A stretch of DNA of 38,914 bases from a virus, in the IMG/VR virus record IMGVR_UViG_3300030329_003664, positions 1 through 38,914 of that record; one strand, written 5' to 3'. This document shows, piece after piece, positions 21,601-34,200 of this stretch. Numbering within the stretch: position 1 is the first letter of the stretch; every line of letters begins with the position of its first letter. Both the position numbers and the translations under genes were made by a program. The notes under the pieces were generated by a model. That model was not told the origin of the DNA and made no database searches. It saw only the letters and a program-made list of their open reading frames with translations.

Positions 21601-21935
21601 AAGCCAAATCAGCTAAAGCTAAAGGTAGAAAATTACAAAACTCTGTAGTAGATAAACTACGAAAAGCATATCCTGAATTAGAAGATGATGATATTAAATC
21701 TCAAATAATGGGAGTGTCTGGAGAAGATATAGTATTCTCACCTTTAGCTAAGCGTCTCATAGGGCTCTCATTTGAGTGCAAAAACCAAGAAAGATTAAAT
21801 TTATGGGACTCATTATCACAAGCAGAAAGTAATTCCGAAAACAGGACACCAGTGCTTGTTTTTAAAAGAAATAGATCTAAAACATATGCAGCAATACCTT
21901 TTGATTTTCTAATAAAATTGTTGTCATCTAACTAG
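21597..21935 (+). CDS. PD-(D/E)XK nuclease, possible Holliday resolvase
   Basis: This 112-aa protein has KAKGRKLQNSVVDKLRKAYP (helix with basic patch), then GVSGEDIVFSPLA with the catalytic Asp, then LSFECKNQERLNLWDSLSQA carrying the ECK triad part, then a late hydrophobic strand PVLVFKRN. This is the PD-(D/E)XK fold in order, with a length like small phage resolvases. It would cut branched DNA from recombination or packaging. Its position at the end of the replication operon fits. Class confident; substrate inferred. Confidence 0.78.
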   Translation: MKAKSAKAKGRKLQNSVVDKLRKAYPELEDDDIKSQIMGVSGEDIVFSPLAKRLIGLSFECKNQERLNLWDSLSQAESNSENRTPVLVFKRNRSKTYAAIPFDFLIKLLSSN

Positions 21936-21947
21936 AAGGAGTAATAA

Positions 21948-22082
21948 ATGAATAGAGTAATAGTTACTAAAGGGAAACCTACGCACAAAAATAGATCATC
22001 AACAGATGATTATTATTTAAAGCAATTAACATATAAAGTTGAGATGCTTATAAAGAAGGTTGATAGACTCTTATGTAAATAA
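21948..22082 (+). CDS. Small basic hypothetical protein, last early gene
   Basis: This 44-aa protein (MNRVIVTKGKPTHKNRSSTD) has AAGGAG seven bases upstream and a short helical end (YKVEMLIKKVDRLLCK). It closes the rightward block just before the convergent hairpin. No family is recognised. Confidence 0.65.
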   Translation: MNRVIVTKGKPTHKNRSSTDDYYLKQLTYKVEMLIKKVDRLLCK

Positions 22083-22095
22083 GATAGCGGGAAAG

Positions 22096-22112
22096 GGAGA
22101 GCTTGTCTCTCC
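22096..22112. terminator. Convergent-unit hairpin
   Basis: GGAGAG (22096-22101) pairs with CTCTCC (22107-22112). An outer GGG 22089 region can pair with CCC near 22118. It stands between convergent genes and could end transcription from both sides, although no U-tract follows on either strand. Confidence 0.5.
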
Positions 22113-22129
22113 TGAGTCCCAAGCTTGCC

Positions 22130-25100
22130 TCATCTAAGAGCCCGAATGTTATCTAAAGCACTAAGAACGTCCCTCTTTTTTGATTCAGTAACACCTGTAA
22201 ATTTCTTTTTTCGTTTTTTCTTTGTTTTAAAACCTAACCATTGATAAAACTCATCACTCCATTTTCTCTGCCATTTACTGGGAAATAATCCAAACTCAAG
22301 AGCACCAGCATCCTTTAATCCCCCTGCCTTTGTAAACATAGTTGAAGTATAATTATATGTTCTTGCAAATTGAGAATTAATCTTAGCCCACCATTCATAA
22401 TTCCTTTGAAGCTCAGGATCTCGAAGTGCTTTTTTAGCTGACAATTCAAATGCATTGCTACCCCACTCTCCATTAAATCCCATTCCTTCTTTTACTTGAG
22501 TAGCAGGATTTTTACCAATGACATCATACAAATTCATCAGTTCTACAGCACTAGCTAAGTATTGAAAGTTTGGACCCAAGAAATATTGTCCACCTTGTCC
22601 ATATGTAGCTTTATCAAGTGCTTCCAAAGCTTCCTTTGATGCTTCACCTTTAAGAAGTTTTTCTCTATTAACAGTCTGCCAATACCACATTGCCTCACCA
22701 GTTTCAAATACATCATTAGGTATAAGTTTTACAAAATTAGTTCTTGCTGCAATAGACCCTCCAACAATCATTGTTTGCAATAGACCAAATCTAAGAGCCC
22801 TCCATACTTCTTGACTTGTAAAGTCTCCAGCACCTAAAGAAATACCAGCTTCCTTTACCCATCTATGCATTAAATTAAACATATTAAATCTATAATGAGA
22901 AAACTGACCAATAGCTGTCTTTGTAAATTGAGTAAGAGCCGCCTCACCCTTCTCTGCTCTAATAATTTTAGCTTTAGCCCACTTAGAGTATTCGAAATGC
23001 AAATCTAATACAGAATTATAAGCAATTTGCGCTGAAGTCTTGTCAATCCAATTTTCTAATACTTCTTCGTGCTTAGCACCATATTTTTCTTGAAAATCTT
23101 TATATGTAACCTGATGATCCTCTCCCTTAGATTCTCTAATTTTAGCTATATCTTTAGGAGATAATACTTTTCTTGCTAGCCAAGTTCTATTAGAATTAGA
23201 AAGATTCATATTAGCCAATGCAAATGCTGTTCTAAAGGTACCAGATCTATTCCAATCCTCTACAAGTTTATGCATAAATCCAAACTTTTTAGCTACATTT
23301 CCTGCTACTGCTGCTACAGGCTCAAGTGTTCTAGTTTCACCACCTCTTGATTGAAGCTCTCCATTTTTATCAACATATAACTGTCTATTATTTAAATAAG
23401 CATCATCTAATGCACCTCTTGATTGCTCACTAACAGTCATTTCAGATTTTGTTAAAGCATCCCAAGCATTTGAGGCTTTACTTTTACCATCGTACCATTG
23501 CAATCCATACTCTCTAAGCCATCTAGTAACCTTAGAAACATTGTCTTTTGCTCCTCCAACTTGCTTATAAAAGTTAGGTGCATCAAACATAGAAGCTTTA
23601 AATCCAAACTCTACAAATTCATACAATCTTTGAGTTCCATTTCTAGCTGCAGAACGAACATTTCCACCCATTAATCTAAAATATGTGAAAGCAGTCATTA
23701 TTCTTTGAACATCATTAACAAGAGTATCTGGTTGTTTTTCTATATTAGATGCTTCTTTCCAAACAGATCGCATAACTTCCAACATTGATTCTGCAGATTC
23801 TGCTATATCTTCTCTACCTTTTTCTCTGGCAGGTTTTAAATGTTCTTTTATAATAGCTTGTGAACCCTTACTAAACGTATCTTTAACATGAGTTTTATAA
23901 TTAAATAAACCAACATCACTAGTATATTTCTTTAAAAAAAAGTATGGGTCATTATCCCATTGCACATCCATTACAGGATTTTTCGGTTTTGCTACATTAA
24001 CAATACTTTCAAACTCACCAATCTCAGCTTCAATTTTTTTATCTAAAGTAAGATTTCCTTCTTCAACTTCATTTCGTATCTTCTTAACAGTTTCCAAAAG
24101 ACCCAATGTATACTTAGTCATATAATGCTTAGAAAATGCAACCTTTCTATCAGGATGAGATTGAGGTTCAGTAGTTAAATCTGGTTTAAATCCTAGTTCT
24201 TTAAACTGTCTATCTTCAATCATATATTTATGATCAATAGTTTTCCCTTCCTGATCAATTCTTTTTTGAAACTCAATGGCTTTTATTAATCCATTAACTC
24301 TATCAATTATAGGTGTAGCCCAGCCTAAATCCTTTGCAGCAGCCATTTGCCTTACTTTCTCTAGCCCTCTTGTTAAGCTTTTAACTCCAGCCGCTCTTAC
24401 AAAATTATAATTCTTTCGTATATCATAAAGAATACTCTTTTGATTACTATCAATAGGTCTTTCTTTCCCTAAATGATCTTTCCATTTAATAGTTTCTATA
24501 TCAACACCCTGTAATACATCGGTTAATATTAAAAAAGCTTGTCCTTGACCTTTCGAATGAAAGTCTGTTAATTCTTGACGATTTTTAACTAATCTTGCAT
24601 TAAGTCGACTTCGTTCCAAAGAACTTTTAGATTGCTTTATAGCTTTTACTAAAAAAGAATATTCATCATTTAATTTTCTTAATCTTTTAGCTCCACCACT
24701 AGAGAAGTTAGACTTTTCAACAATAGATGCACCCATTGTTAGTCCTAAATCTTTAACTTTACTTAACATATCATTAACTTGCCTAGAAGTTTCATTTGTA
24801 TAATTTCTAAAAAAAGAACTTTCGCTTATTATACCATCTTGAAATCTTTTAAGCTCAGGGATATTCTCCATAGCAGCCCTAGGTAAATGAAACTGAGCCC
24901 ATATAGGACCATCTTTCCTAGCTATTAACTTATCAAAATATTTTAACCCTATTTCAAATTTCCTAACATCACTTAAAGTAATAGGTTCGTCAGACAAACT
25001 AAAATCTTTCTTTGTATATTTTAAAAATATATCTTTAAAATTACTGTTAGTATTCCAATTTCCATCTCTAGAATTTTGAAATCTTAATTTATCTGCACCA

Positions 25101-25225
25101 GGATCTGTACCTGTCCAATCACGAGCTACATCTATCATACGCTGACGAACTAATTTCTTAGTCTCAGGAGTCATCTTATCTTCTTTTCTCTTAGCCTTTG
25201 CTCTAAGCCCACATAATAAATTCAT
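22130..25225 (-). CDS. Large internal virion (ejection) protein candidate
   Basis: This 1031-aa protein starts with ATAGGAG well placed upstream. It is mostly helical and charged, with Lys-rich C-terminal parts (WLGFKTKKKRKKKFTGV). Some segments look amphipathic (LRFGLLQTMIVGGSIAARTN, about residues 815-835). There is no signal peptide and no clear catalytic motif. It is the last gene of a late block and follows the 3010-aa gene by eight bases. Very large helical proteins in this place in podovirus-like phages often line the injected DNA path. I do not recognise a family, so the ejection role is inferred from size, charge and position. Confidence 0.65.
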   Translation of the reverse strand: MNLLCGLRAKAKRKEDKMTPETKKLVRQRMIDVARDWTGTDPGADKLRFQNSRDGNWNTNSNFKDIFLKYTKKDFSLSDEPITLSDVRKFEIGLKYFDKLIARKDGPIWAQFHLPRAAMENIPELKRFQDGIISESSFFRNYTNETSRQVNDMLSKVKDLGLTMGASIVEKSNFSSGGAKRLRKLNDEYSFLVKAIKQSKSSLERSRLNARLVKNRQELTDFHSKGQGQAFLILTDVLQGVDIETIKWKDHLGKERPIDSNQKSILYDIRKNYNFVRAAGVKSLTRGLEKVRQMAAAKDLGWATPIIDRVNGLIKAIEFQKRIDQEGKTIDHKYMIEDRQFKELGFKPDLTTEPQSHPDRKVAFSKHYMTKYTLGLLETVKKIRNEVEEGNLTLDKKIEAEIGEFESIVNVAKPKNPVMDVQWDNDPYFFLKKYTSDVGLFNYKTHVKDTFSKGSQAIIKEHLKPAREKGREDIAESAESMLEVMRSVWKEASNIEKQPDTLVNDVQRIMTAFTYFRLMGGNVRSAARNGTQRLYEFVEFGFKASMFDAPNFYKQVGGAKDNVSKVTRWLREYGLQWYDGKSKASNAWDALTKSEMTVSEQSRGALDDAYLNNRQLYVDKNGELQSRGGETRTLEPVAAVAGNVAKKFGFMHKLVEDWNRSGTFRTAFALANMNLSNSNRTWLARKVLSPKDIAKIRESKGEDHQVTYKDFQEKYGAKHEEVLENWIDKTSAQIAYNSVLDLHFEYSKWAKAKIIRAEKGEAALTQFTKTAIGQFSHYRFNMFNLMHRWVKEAGISLGAGDFTSQEVWRALRFGLLQTMIVGGSIAARTNFVKLIPNDVFETGEAMWYWQTVNREKLLKGEASKEALEALDKATYGQGGQYFLGPNFQYLASAVELMNLYDVIGKNPATQVKEGMGFNGEWGSNAFELSAKKALRDPELQRNYEWWAKINSQFARTYNYTSTMFTKAGGLKDAGALEFGLFPSKWQRKWSDEFYQWLGFKTKKKRKKKFTGVTESKKRDVLSALDNIRALR

Positions 25226-25233
25226 TTAATCTC

Positions 25234-28200
25234 CTATTTATAACAATCAAATTCTCGTTCAACTAATTCTTGAGCAGACTCTTTGACAGCTCCTCTTTCT
25301 CCTAAATCTTTTCGTCTAATAGCATCCATTTCACTTATAAATACTTTTCTGGTTCCCCAATTTCGTAATGCTTGAGTTTCATCAAGAACATACTCTTGTC
25401 TACCCCATTGATCAGCCCTTGAAATCCCCACCTTTTCCATTTCTAGCTGAGCTTTATACAGAAGAACAGGATCTACTAGCCCTGGTATATTCCCTGTGGC
25501 ATAGTCTATCATAAGTTTAGCAGCATCTCTAGTATTTTTATTAATAGCATCTTGCCTATCAAATATATCTTGATTTAAATGTCTTTGCCTACCAGCGTAT
25601 CCTTTTAAACTTCCTGGTTCTGTTAACATCCTAGAAGATATTAATTCAATGTCCATATTAGGATTTTTTACAGATACCCAAGCAGCATTCTTACGTATTT
25701 GAATGTCTTCTAAAATTTCACTAGCTATTTCTTTTATTCCTAAATCTCTTCTATATTCTCCTGTTGATATCTCAGCTAGCAAATTCATTAATGGTTCGCT
25801 TAATCCATTTTCATAGAACATATAATCCTTAATAGCTCTCTTAGAACCATTACTAGATATATCTCTAATGCTTATAACTTTATCACTTGTTTGTGGAGTT
25901 AATATTCTCATAATTAAAGCTTTACGAAACATATTTATAGTAGGGTCAATTCCTTCTAAGTCACCTTTAAATAATCCATCAAATAAAATTTGTTTCTTTC
26001 TAGTAGAAGTATCAAAGTAATCCTGTCTAGATTTATTGTCTATACGTTTAAAACTATCTCTCTCAGATAATATTTGACTTAATATACTATTGTATTTATT
26101 ATTGATGTTCTGAGTTTCTTGTTTAGTGCTATAGGATCTTCTCATTCCTGATATTCTATCTGTAACTATAGGAGTTCCTGAAAAAGCTTCATACAATACT
26201 CTTAATCCAGTTTGCTGTTGCCCATCTGCAATAGAAAAACGTCTTCCATTTATAATTACTCTATCTTTATTTGAGATGGCTTTTGTATTAGAACTCCCTG
26301 GCTGTATAACCTCTTTTATCTTTCCATTCTTTCCAACAACAACTAAAGGTTGAGGATCATTATTACGATATCTTCCTTCTGGGAAAAACTTATTTATAAA
26401 TTTTGTTTTAGGTCTATTAGCTTCAATAGGATCGTTTTTACTAAACATATATGATACAGCTTCCTCTAATGTAGATAGCAATTCACTAACTCTGCTTTGC
26501 TGTCTTTTTAAATTACGTATCTTTGTATTAGTATCAATATTTCTATTTCTATATATATTTTCATTAGCTTGAATTTCAATATTAATAGAATCTAATCTTT
26601 TCCTAAGATCTAATATTGTTAATACTCTAGCTTCATCTTTAACATACTCAGTTAAAGCTTCATTAAATAATTTATTCTTCCTTATTACTTGATCAGTTAC
26701 AGAGATGTCTCCTGCAAATCCATTTTCTATCCACTCTACTATCTCGTCTTTGGCAGTATTCCCTCTTTTAACACCCAATTCTTTTAAAGAAACTAAATCA
26801 TTATAAGTATTATACAATTGCTTCATAGCAACATCATACGGATTTCTAGAAGAATCAAAATATCTAGTTGCTGCTGTTAGTCCAGGCTCAATATTAACAA
26901 GATTTCTATCTATCCCCCAATCCTTAGTAATATCAAACGATTTTACATATAAATTATGCCATGCATTACCATAATTCTCAAGAGTTGCTTTCCTTTCTAT
27001 CCCAACATCATCTGCTTCAACGCCTTTGTTATATTTTAAATACCTATTAATAGGATTAATAAGTCTCATTTTAATAGCATCTCTTACTTGAACAAACCTA
27101 TCAGCTTGTAAATCAAATCCATCTACTGAATTAAATTTACCTGGATCTATTCTCCTTCGATATCCTATCTCAAAAATACCATCTGGCCCAAATAAAACTT
27201 GATCTTGTGTTCGTGTTATAGAATTAACTCTTTCCTCAGCAGGTAAGTTTTTATATGCATCAATAAATCTTTTAGCTAATTCTGAAATATTATCAACTGT
27301 TCTAATATATTTACCCTGTTTGGCCAATCGTACTTCAAATGTACTAATACCTTCTATCATCCCAGGAGCATTAAATGTTGCTAATACGCTTTGCTTCCCC
27401 CCGAATATATTAGCTAAATAAGTAACCGTTTGATGCATTTTTATAAATCTACCTCTAGCAGCATTTACTTCAGATAACAACATATCATTACTATAATTTG
27501 CTTCAAATAAATCAGGCCATTTCTGAGAAAGCCATCCACCTCTACTAGGGTCAAACAATCTATTAATTTCACTCGTAGGATTTTTAGAAGAACCTGTGAT
27601 TAACGCAGATAGTTTATTTGTTTCTCTCCAGAACTGACCAGGAGCAGCTACATAATTAAATGATTTATCAAAATCAAAATCTGCATCTTGAGGTTTAATT
27701 GCATCTATAGCATTCATCATACTAACATTACCTGATTTTTCAGGCATATGATATTTACCCTCATACTTACCCATTCTACTTATAACAATATCACCAATCA
27801 TATTTCTAGGCTGTCTTACATTTAACATTCCAACAGATAATGAATTACCATTCATGTCAACTTTAGTTTCTAGGAACTCAGCTATTTCCCATAAATACTT
27901 TCTGTTCCCCTCGCTTCCCATATAAGGATTCATGTCTGCATCTCTTTCTGCATATAGTTTACTTTCTATCTCAAGAGCTTTATCAAAAGCAGCCTTATTA
28001 TCCTTAAGCATTTGCTCTCCATCTTTAGTTTTTCCTTTAGTTATAGGATTTCCACTGTCGATATCTCTCAAATACCCATCTTTGTCAATATGCCTACCTT
28101 CTATCTGAAGAAATCTTTCTCCCTCTATTTCAATTAAATATCCATCAGCAATTCTTTCCCTAACGCCTTTCTCAGGAGTATATTTTATAGTCTGTATTAT

Positions 28201-31200
28201 TACATTATGAGCTACACCAGAAGGCTTCCATTGCTTATTAGCAGCATAATAAGAAGGAACAAACTCTCCGAAAAATTGTGTAACAGGTCTATCTCCTATA
28301 GTACTCCTAATCGTACTTTTTATTTGACCGTTACTAGCTGTCATCACATCTAGTGATCCATCAGGAACTCTTCCTCCTGCAATAGAACCATTATTAATAA
28401 AATAATTTATAAGATTTTCCTCAATTCTTCTTAACGCCCATGGCTCTAGGATCATACCTTCCCTACTTAATATTGCTTGAATACCACTATTAAGAGCAGC
28501 AGGATCACCAGATTCAGACATTGCTCCAAATATCTCTTGTGCTAATTTAGTTCTATAAAATGGATCGGAATACATTTCAGCCATTGAATCTTTATACTTC
28601 GTAATTTTACTTTCTATATCAATCCATTTAGCAATTCCATTATCATGATGCATATGAACTCCAGTATTTGCACCAACAGAAGGATCGTGATTACCCTTCG
28701 ATACAGTTCTTAAACTCAATGCATCTAAGGGTATCTCTTGTATTTGAGGTATATTCAATTTACCTGGTTTCAAAATATGCTCATTCCACGGAATATTTAA
28801 ATCATTTTTATTTGTCGTTGGAGCTAAACCAGTATACATATCCCAAAGATCTTCACCTTTTCTTTCTTTTATTTTATTTATTTTATTAGCTGATTTGAAA
28901 GTAATCATATCTACACCTAATGTGCTAAATAATGCATCTAATACAGGATTATATTTAAATGCAGTTTTATTTAAATCCATTTCTATTCTACCGTAATTAG
29001 GATCACTCTTATCTAAATAGGTTATTTTTGAATGAGAAATAGTGGGTTTTATTCCTCCTGATTTAAAACCAGTAATTTCTCCATTTTTATTAGTAATAAT
29101 CATATCAGGATGCAATCCTACCATAGCTAATGATGCTAAATAAAGTTCTCTAGTAACAAATGTTTCTCCATCTACAATAGATTTTCTTGCTTCTTGATGC
29201 AATCTAATAGTTTCATCATACGCAGCTTTATCAAGAGGATCTTTGGGGTCATTTAACCTCTTCTCTAACTCTAATTCTAATCTAGACAACGAATTAAATA
29301 TATCAAACTCTCCAGGTTTCAATCCCTCCATACTATCATCTATAGATATTTTTTTAATTTTTCTATTCGGATCAAACCAATCCTTAACTTCGGCATATAC
29401 ATTTTGAAATACTTCTGAAGTACTTTCTCTATATAAAATATCTGTCTTTCTAAGATTCTCTGCAGTAGGGATATAACTATTTCTACTCTCATTAAGTTTA
29501 TCATATTTAAAAGTATTCTTTGCAAGGTCATGATCTAAGTTTATATTCCCCTTTCCTTCTATTAACTCGGGAATAAGTCCAGGGTTATTTAAAAGCATCC
29601 TAGTCATCTTTATACCTTTTACTACACTTTCAACATTATTTCCTTCAGCCGATGCGACTGATCTCATATCTGCTAAAAATGCTCGTACTGCATCATACTT
29701 AGGTCCTTGTCTGCCAAAATCACCATCAAATACAGCCTCTAATTGTTTATATAATTCTCCATGCTCACTGAATTGAGTTGCAAGCTCTCGATGAATTGAA
29801 CCTTGACTTCTATCTACTCTAACAGCAATAGATATAGATTCATTGATAGGTATAATTTCGAACATATTCCCAGTAGGAGAATCTTGTTTAGATGGATCAT
29901 ACTTATCTAGGTTATTTTTTCTATAAAATTCAGATTCAATCTTAGAATGATAAATACCATACTGCCCACTTTTCAATTCTTTATTAATAATATTTAAATC
30001 TCTTTGAGTAATATCCCTAATAACTCTTCCATCACGATCATATCCTGTCTTTTCTACTAAGAATATACTGTTTTGATTTGGATCAAGGTACTCTAAAAGG
30101 CCCGTAAACCCTCTATTTGGAACCTTTCCCATGACAGAACTATCTTGTATTAGTCTTCCATTTTTCATGTCTAATTTAAGCGTTTTTACTGCTATCTTAG
30201 AAAAATAATTAGTAGCTATACCAACAATATCAGCATCTACATGAGCATCTGTTTCTCGCTGCTCTATTTTCTTTCTCTCATTTACTGCCTGAGCTCTTTG
30301 TCTCAAAGGTTTTATTATAAAATTATTAAAATTTTCTAAAGTTAATGGGACATCTCCTGCTAATCTATTGATAGCGTCTACAGTATTTCTAATATCAAAT
30401 TTAAGTTTTACATCCTTTATCTCTCTAGTATTCTCCCAATAATCTCTTAAAACAGCCTTGGCAAATTCTTTTATATCAGCAGAGGACCTTGCAGTACTTC
30501 TATCAATATCAAACAATCTATCTAATTCATGCATTGGAATATTGTATTTGCTTGCAAACATTGTAGAGGTTATTTTTAAAGCATTATCAGAAACATCTTT
30601 AGATACTACAGACCTAGAAGAAACTTCATTCCTCACAAAATCTTGTATATTTATTTCATCCCAAGCAATTCTTTGCCTTGAATTTTGGATGTTCTGATCA
30701 ATACGTACTACATTTTCATAAAAATCTATCCTAGAACTACCCTGAGGATTTGTACTGAGACCTCGTAAAATAGTTTCTATATCCGCTCCATTTTTAGCAA
30801 CAGCCCTTAATGTATAAGGATCATGTGAATCCAATGCTCCTTTAATTGTTTCTTTTAAATTTATTAAAGCTGTTCTATCGTCCATAAGAGATGTTAATTC
30901 ATCAGAAGCTCTCTTTTTTCTAGTCGCATCTGGTATCTCATTAAAACCCATTTTTATATAATTAATTCTTGCATTAAATACATCTATCTCATCTTGAATC
31001 ATTTCCTTGTAGATTTTAGAAAAATCCTTAGACATATCAGACAAAGCTATTTCCCCAGAAAATTTAGATTTTAATATAGAATTATACCAATCCATACTTT
31101 CATCAGGTGTTACACCTTCTTTAGCTCTAAATGGATATCCTGCTCTTTGTGCTATACCATATATATTTTCATAATGCTTAAGTGCTTCATCGTACTGTCT

Positions 31201-34200
31201 CTCGCTAATCTTACCCTGTCTACGCAACATTAATAAATTCTCTTGGACAAGAGTAGGGTTAGGTAAACTCATAACCTCTCCCTCACCTTGATAATTAATC
31301 TTTGTATCTTTTTCTAACTCCAGTAAAGAAGCTTTAACGTCAACACCAGCCTCTCTATCTGATATTTCTATCTTATCAAGAGCCTTCATTTTAATCATTC
31401 TTTTCAAATCATTATAAGACTCTATTTGAGATTCAGTTTTCTTTGTAAATATATCACCTAATAAACTTTCCACTGACTCTTTTAATCCAGTAGCCTCTTG
31501 TATGGTAATAAGCTTAGAATCTTTTGCACTAGTCCCTGGATTCAAATCAACAAATATATCATGAAGGTCTTTAAGGAATTGGTTGACTTCGCCAAAAGAA
31601 GCAGCATCTTCACCTTTAGCAATATCAAGTTCAGGTTTCTTCCTAGTTAAGAAATACTTCTCTATACTAGCATATACTTCCCCAGCAGTTTCTCTTGAAA
31701 GACCATGCTCCTTTGACCCTGATAAAAACTCATAAGCAACCTGTCTTTGCTGCAATCTAATAACATCATCATATGCCAAGGTCCAAGATCTATCTCTTAA
31801 TATCAAAGGATCCAGCTCAATGCCCTGTTCTCTCCACTTAGAACCCCAAACATAATCCATCATTCTCTCAGAATAATTATCAAACAATTCTTTTATCTGC
31901 CTCTGCTGTTCACCTGTAATATTTCGATACTCTTCAGGAAGTTTTCCCGACTTTTTAATCCAATTATTTTTTTGTCCTTGTTGAAAGATAGTAGCTATTG
32001 TTTTATTAACAGTTCCATTTCCAAAATCAAGTACATCCATAATATCTGGAATACGAAATTCGCCAGTCAAAGAATCAGGATTAACATCTTGACCAATAGC
32101 TCTATATACTTCTGTTACAAAATCTTGTAGTATTTTAGTAGGAGCTTCTATAGCTTTAATAATTGTCTTTTCTTTAAACTCACGTAAGTGCCTATCTACA
32201 TTTAAAACATCCATTTTATTGCCAGCAAATTCCATACCTGCTACTTGCTTAACAATTTCAAATGCTTGTTCTGGTGTGTATTTATTTAGTCCTACAAATT
32301 CTTTTGTTTCGTTTTCATAAAACTTTAAAATAGTCTTTGCAACTTTGAGTTTTCTATTTAAATGTCCTGCTTCTTCAAAGTTAATCTCTCCATTCCTTAG
32401 CAAATGAGCTATGTTTCTATCAAATGCTGCGCTGAGATCAATCCCATCAGGACTTTCCTTCCCTTCAAAAGGCTTCATAATATTTTCAATTACTCTAAAT
32501 TCTGGAGCATCATCAAACTGTCTTCTAATATTATTATAAACATTTTTATCGGGATCCATATTATTTCTATATGCAGAATTAATAAATTCAATATTATTCT
32601 TATCAATACCATAAGCATTCATAGCTCCCATCATCTTACGAAGCTTATTTTGTTTATAGTTGTAATATTCTGGAATCTTCCCTGTCTGGAATAGCTTTTG
32701 AAAAACACCAGGACTGGCTTCCACTTTAAAACTATGAGGAGCTCTAGTAAAGTAAGCTGCTGTTAATATATTAGCTGCAATTTCTTCTTTTGATTCTCCA
32801 AATGCATTCTTTAATCCCTCAATACCAATTCCATGCTCCTTAAATGAATGATATAATCCAGTAACATTCATTGCCGCTACACCAGCCATCATTCTAGGAA
32901 GAGATGCCAACATATCTTTTCCAAATTCTTTGGAGAATTCGATCGGAGCTTTTTTAATAAATTCCATACGTACATCTGAAAGATATCGCCTCATTGTTCT
33001 AGTGTCAGCATCTGTAGTAGCTTTTATCCACCAATCATCAGGTAATTTAGACCATTTCTTATTTCCTGCTCTAAATAATACATCATCCAAATTCTTTCCT
33101 GACAAATTATGCATTGCTGATATTTGATTTCTTAATTCTTCATTAGTCATATTCTTTAAAGATTTACCACTTTTAAACATATTACGTGTCATTTCCTTAA
33201 ATCGCTTTAAATGATTAGCACTAGTACCACCTCCAAATGGTCCCTTTGCATGCTTTACTATCCCGAATAATGAGAATATTGCAGCTTCATGAAAGGATTT
33301 ACTAAGCCAATCTCCTGTGCCCGAAATCCAATTTAAGTCATATGCCTTATCTCTATCTTTAATATATTGATATTCATGATATCCTGTATTTTCGACTCCA
33401 AGAGATGCTTTAATTCCAGTATCAATAGCACTATGTATTGTACCCATCGCAAATCCAATAGTAGCATCATATCCCATCGCCCCTAATAATAAATGAGCAT
33501 GAGGAGTACCTCTAAAACCTGGAACCTTATTAGCTAGCATTTTTAAAAGAGCCTCAGCACTTTCAGGATTATTTCTAGTTACAATATCAACTGTTCTTTT
33601 AGAAAGACCTTCTAGGATTTCATCGTCAACTATATTTAATGTTTTACCAATATTATTTTTTACAGAACTTCGAAGACTAATATCAATAACTTCTTTGCCA
33701 ATACCTTTATTAATAGCATTTACAACAGATCCTTGAGCAAGTACATCATATGCATCATCTACAATTCCTTTTGCAATATCATCCGTAAATAAATCAGAAA
33801 CAGAATCCATACCTTGTTTAGTAGGGATTGCTGATGCTTCTTCTATTAATTCTTTTGTAGACTTTTTAACTGCAGCTTTTGCCCCAACTCCACCAATCTT
33901 TGAAAGTCCTCTAACACCTAGATTTGCAAGAGCACCACCTGCGATAAATCCTGGAATCATACCTACAGCAGAACCAATCATATATCCTGCTTTACCAGAG
34001 TTAGTCAATTCATCCCAATCTCCCGCAACATCACCAGCAAGAGTTTCCTCCCAAGTATCAGCACGATCTCCATATGTTCCTTCTAAATATACATCATATG
34101 CCCCTAAGGCACCCATTGTAGCTTGCTCTGCAACACCCCAACGTGCTTGACCAAGAAAATCCCACAATGCACTACCTGTAGTAGCTACAGTAGCATCTGG

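Noticed and set aside
28640-28660. Histidine cluster HMHHD in the giant protein as a metal-dependent enzyme
   Set aside because: One short His cluster without further family residues is not enough to claim a hydrolase.
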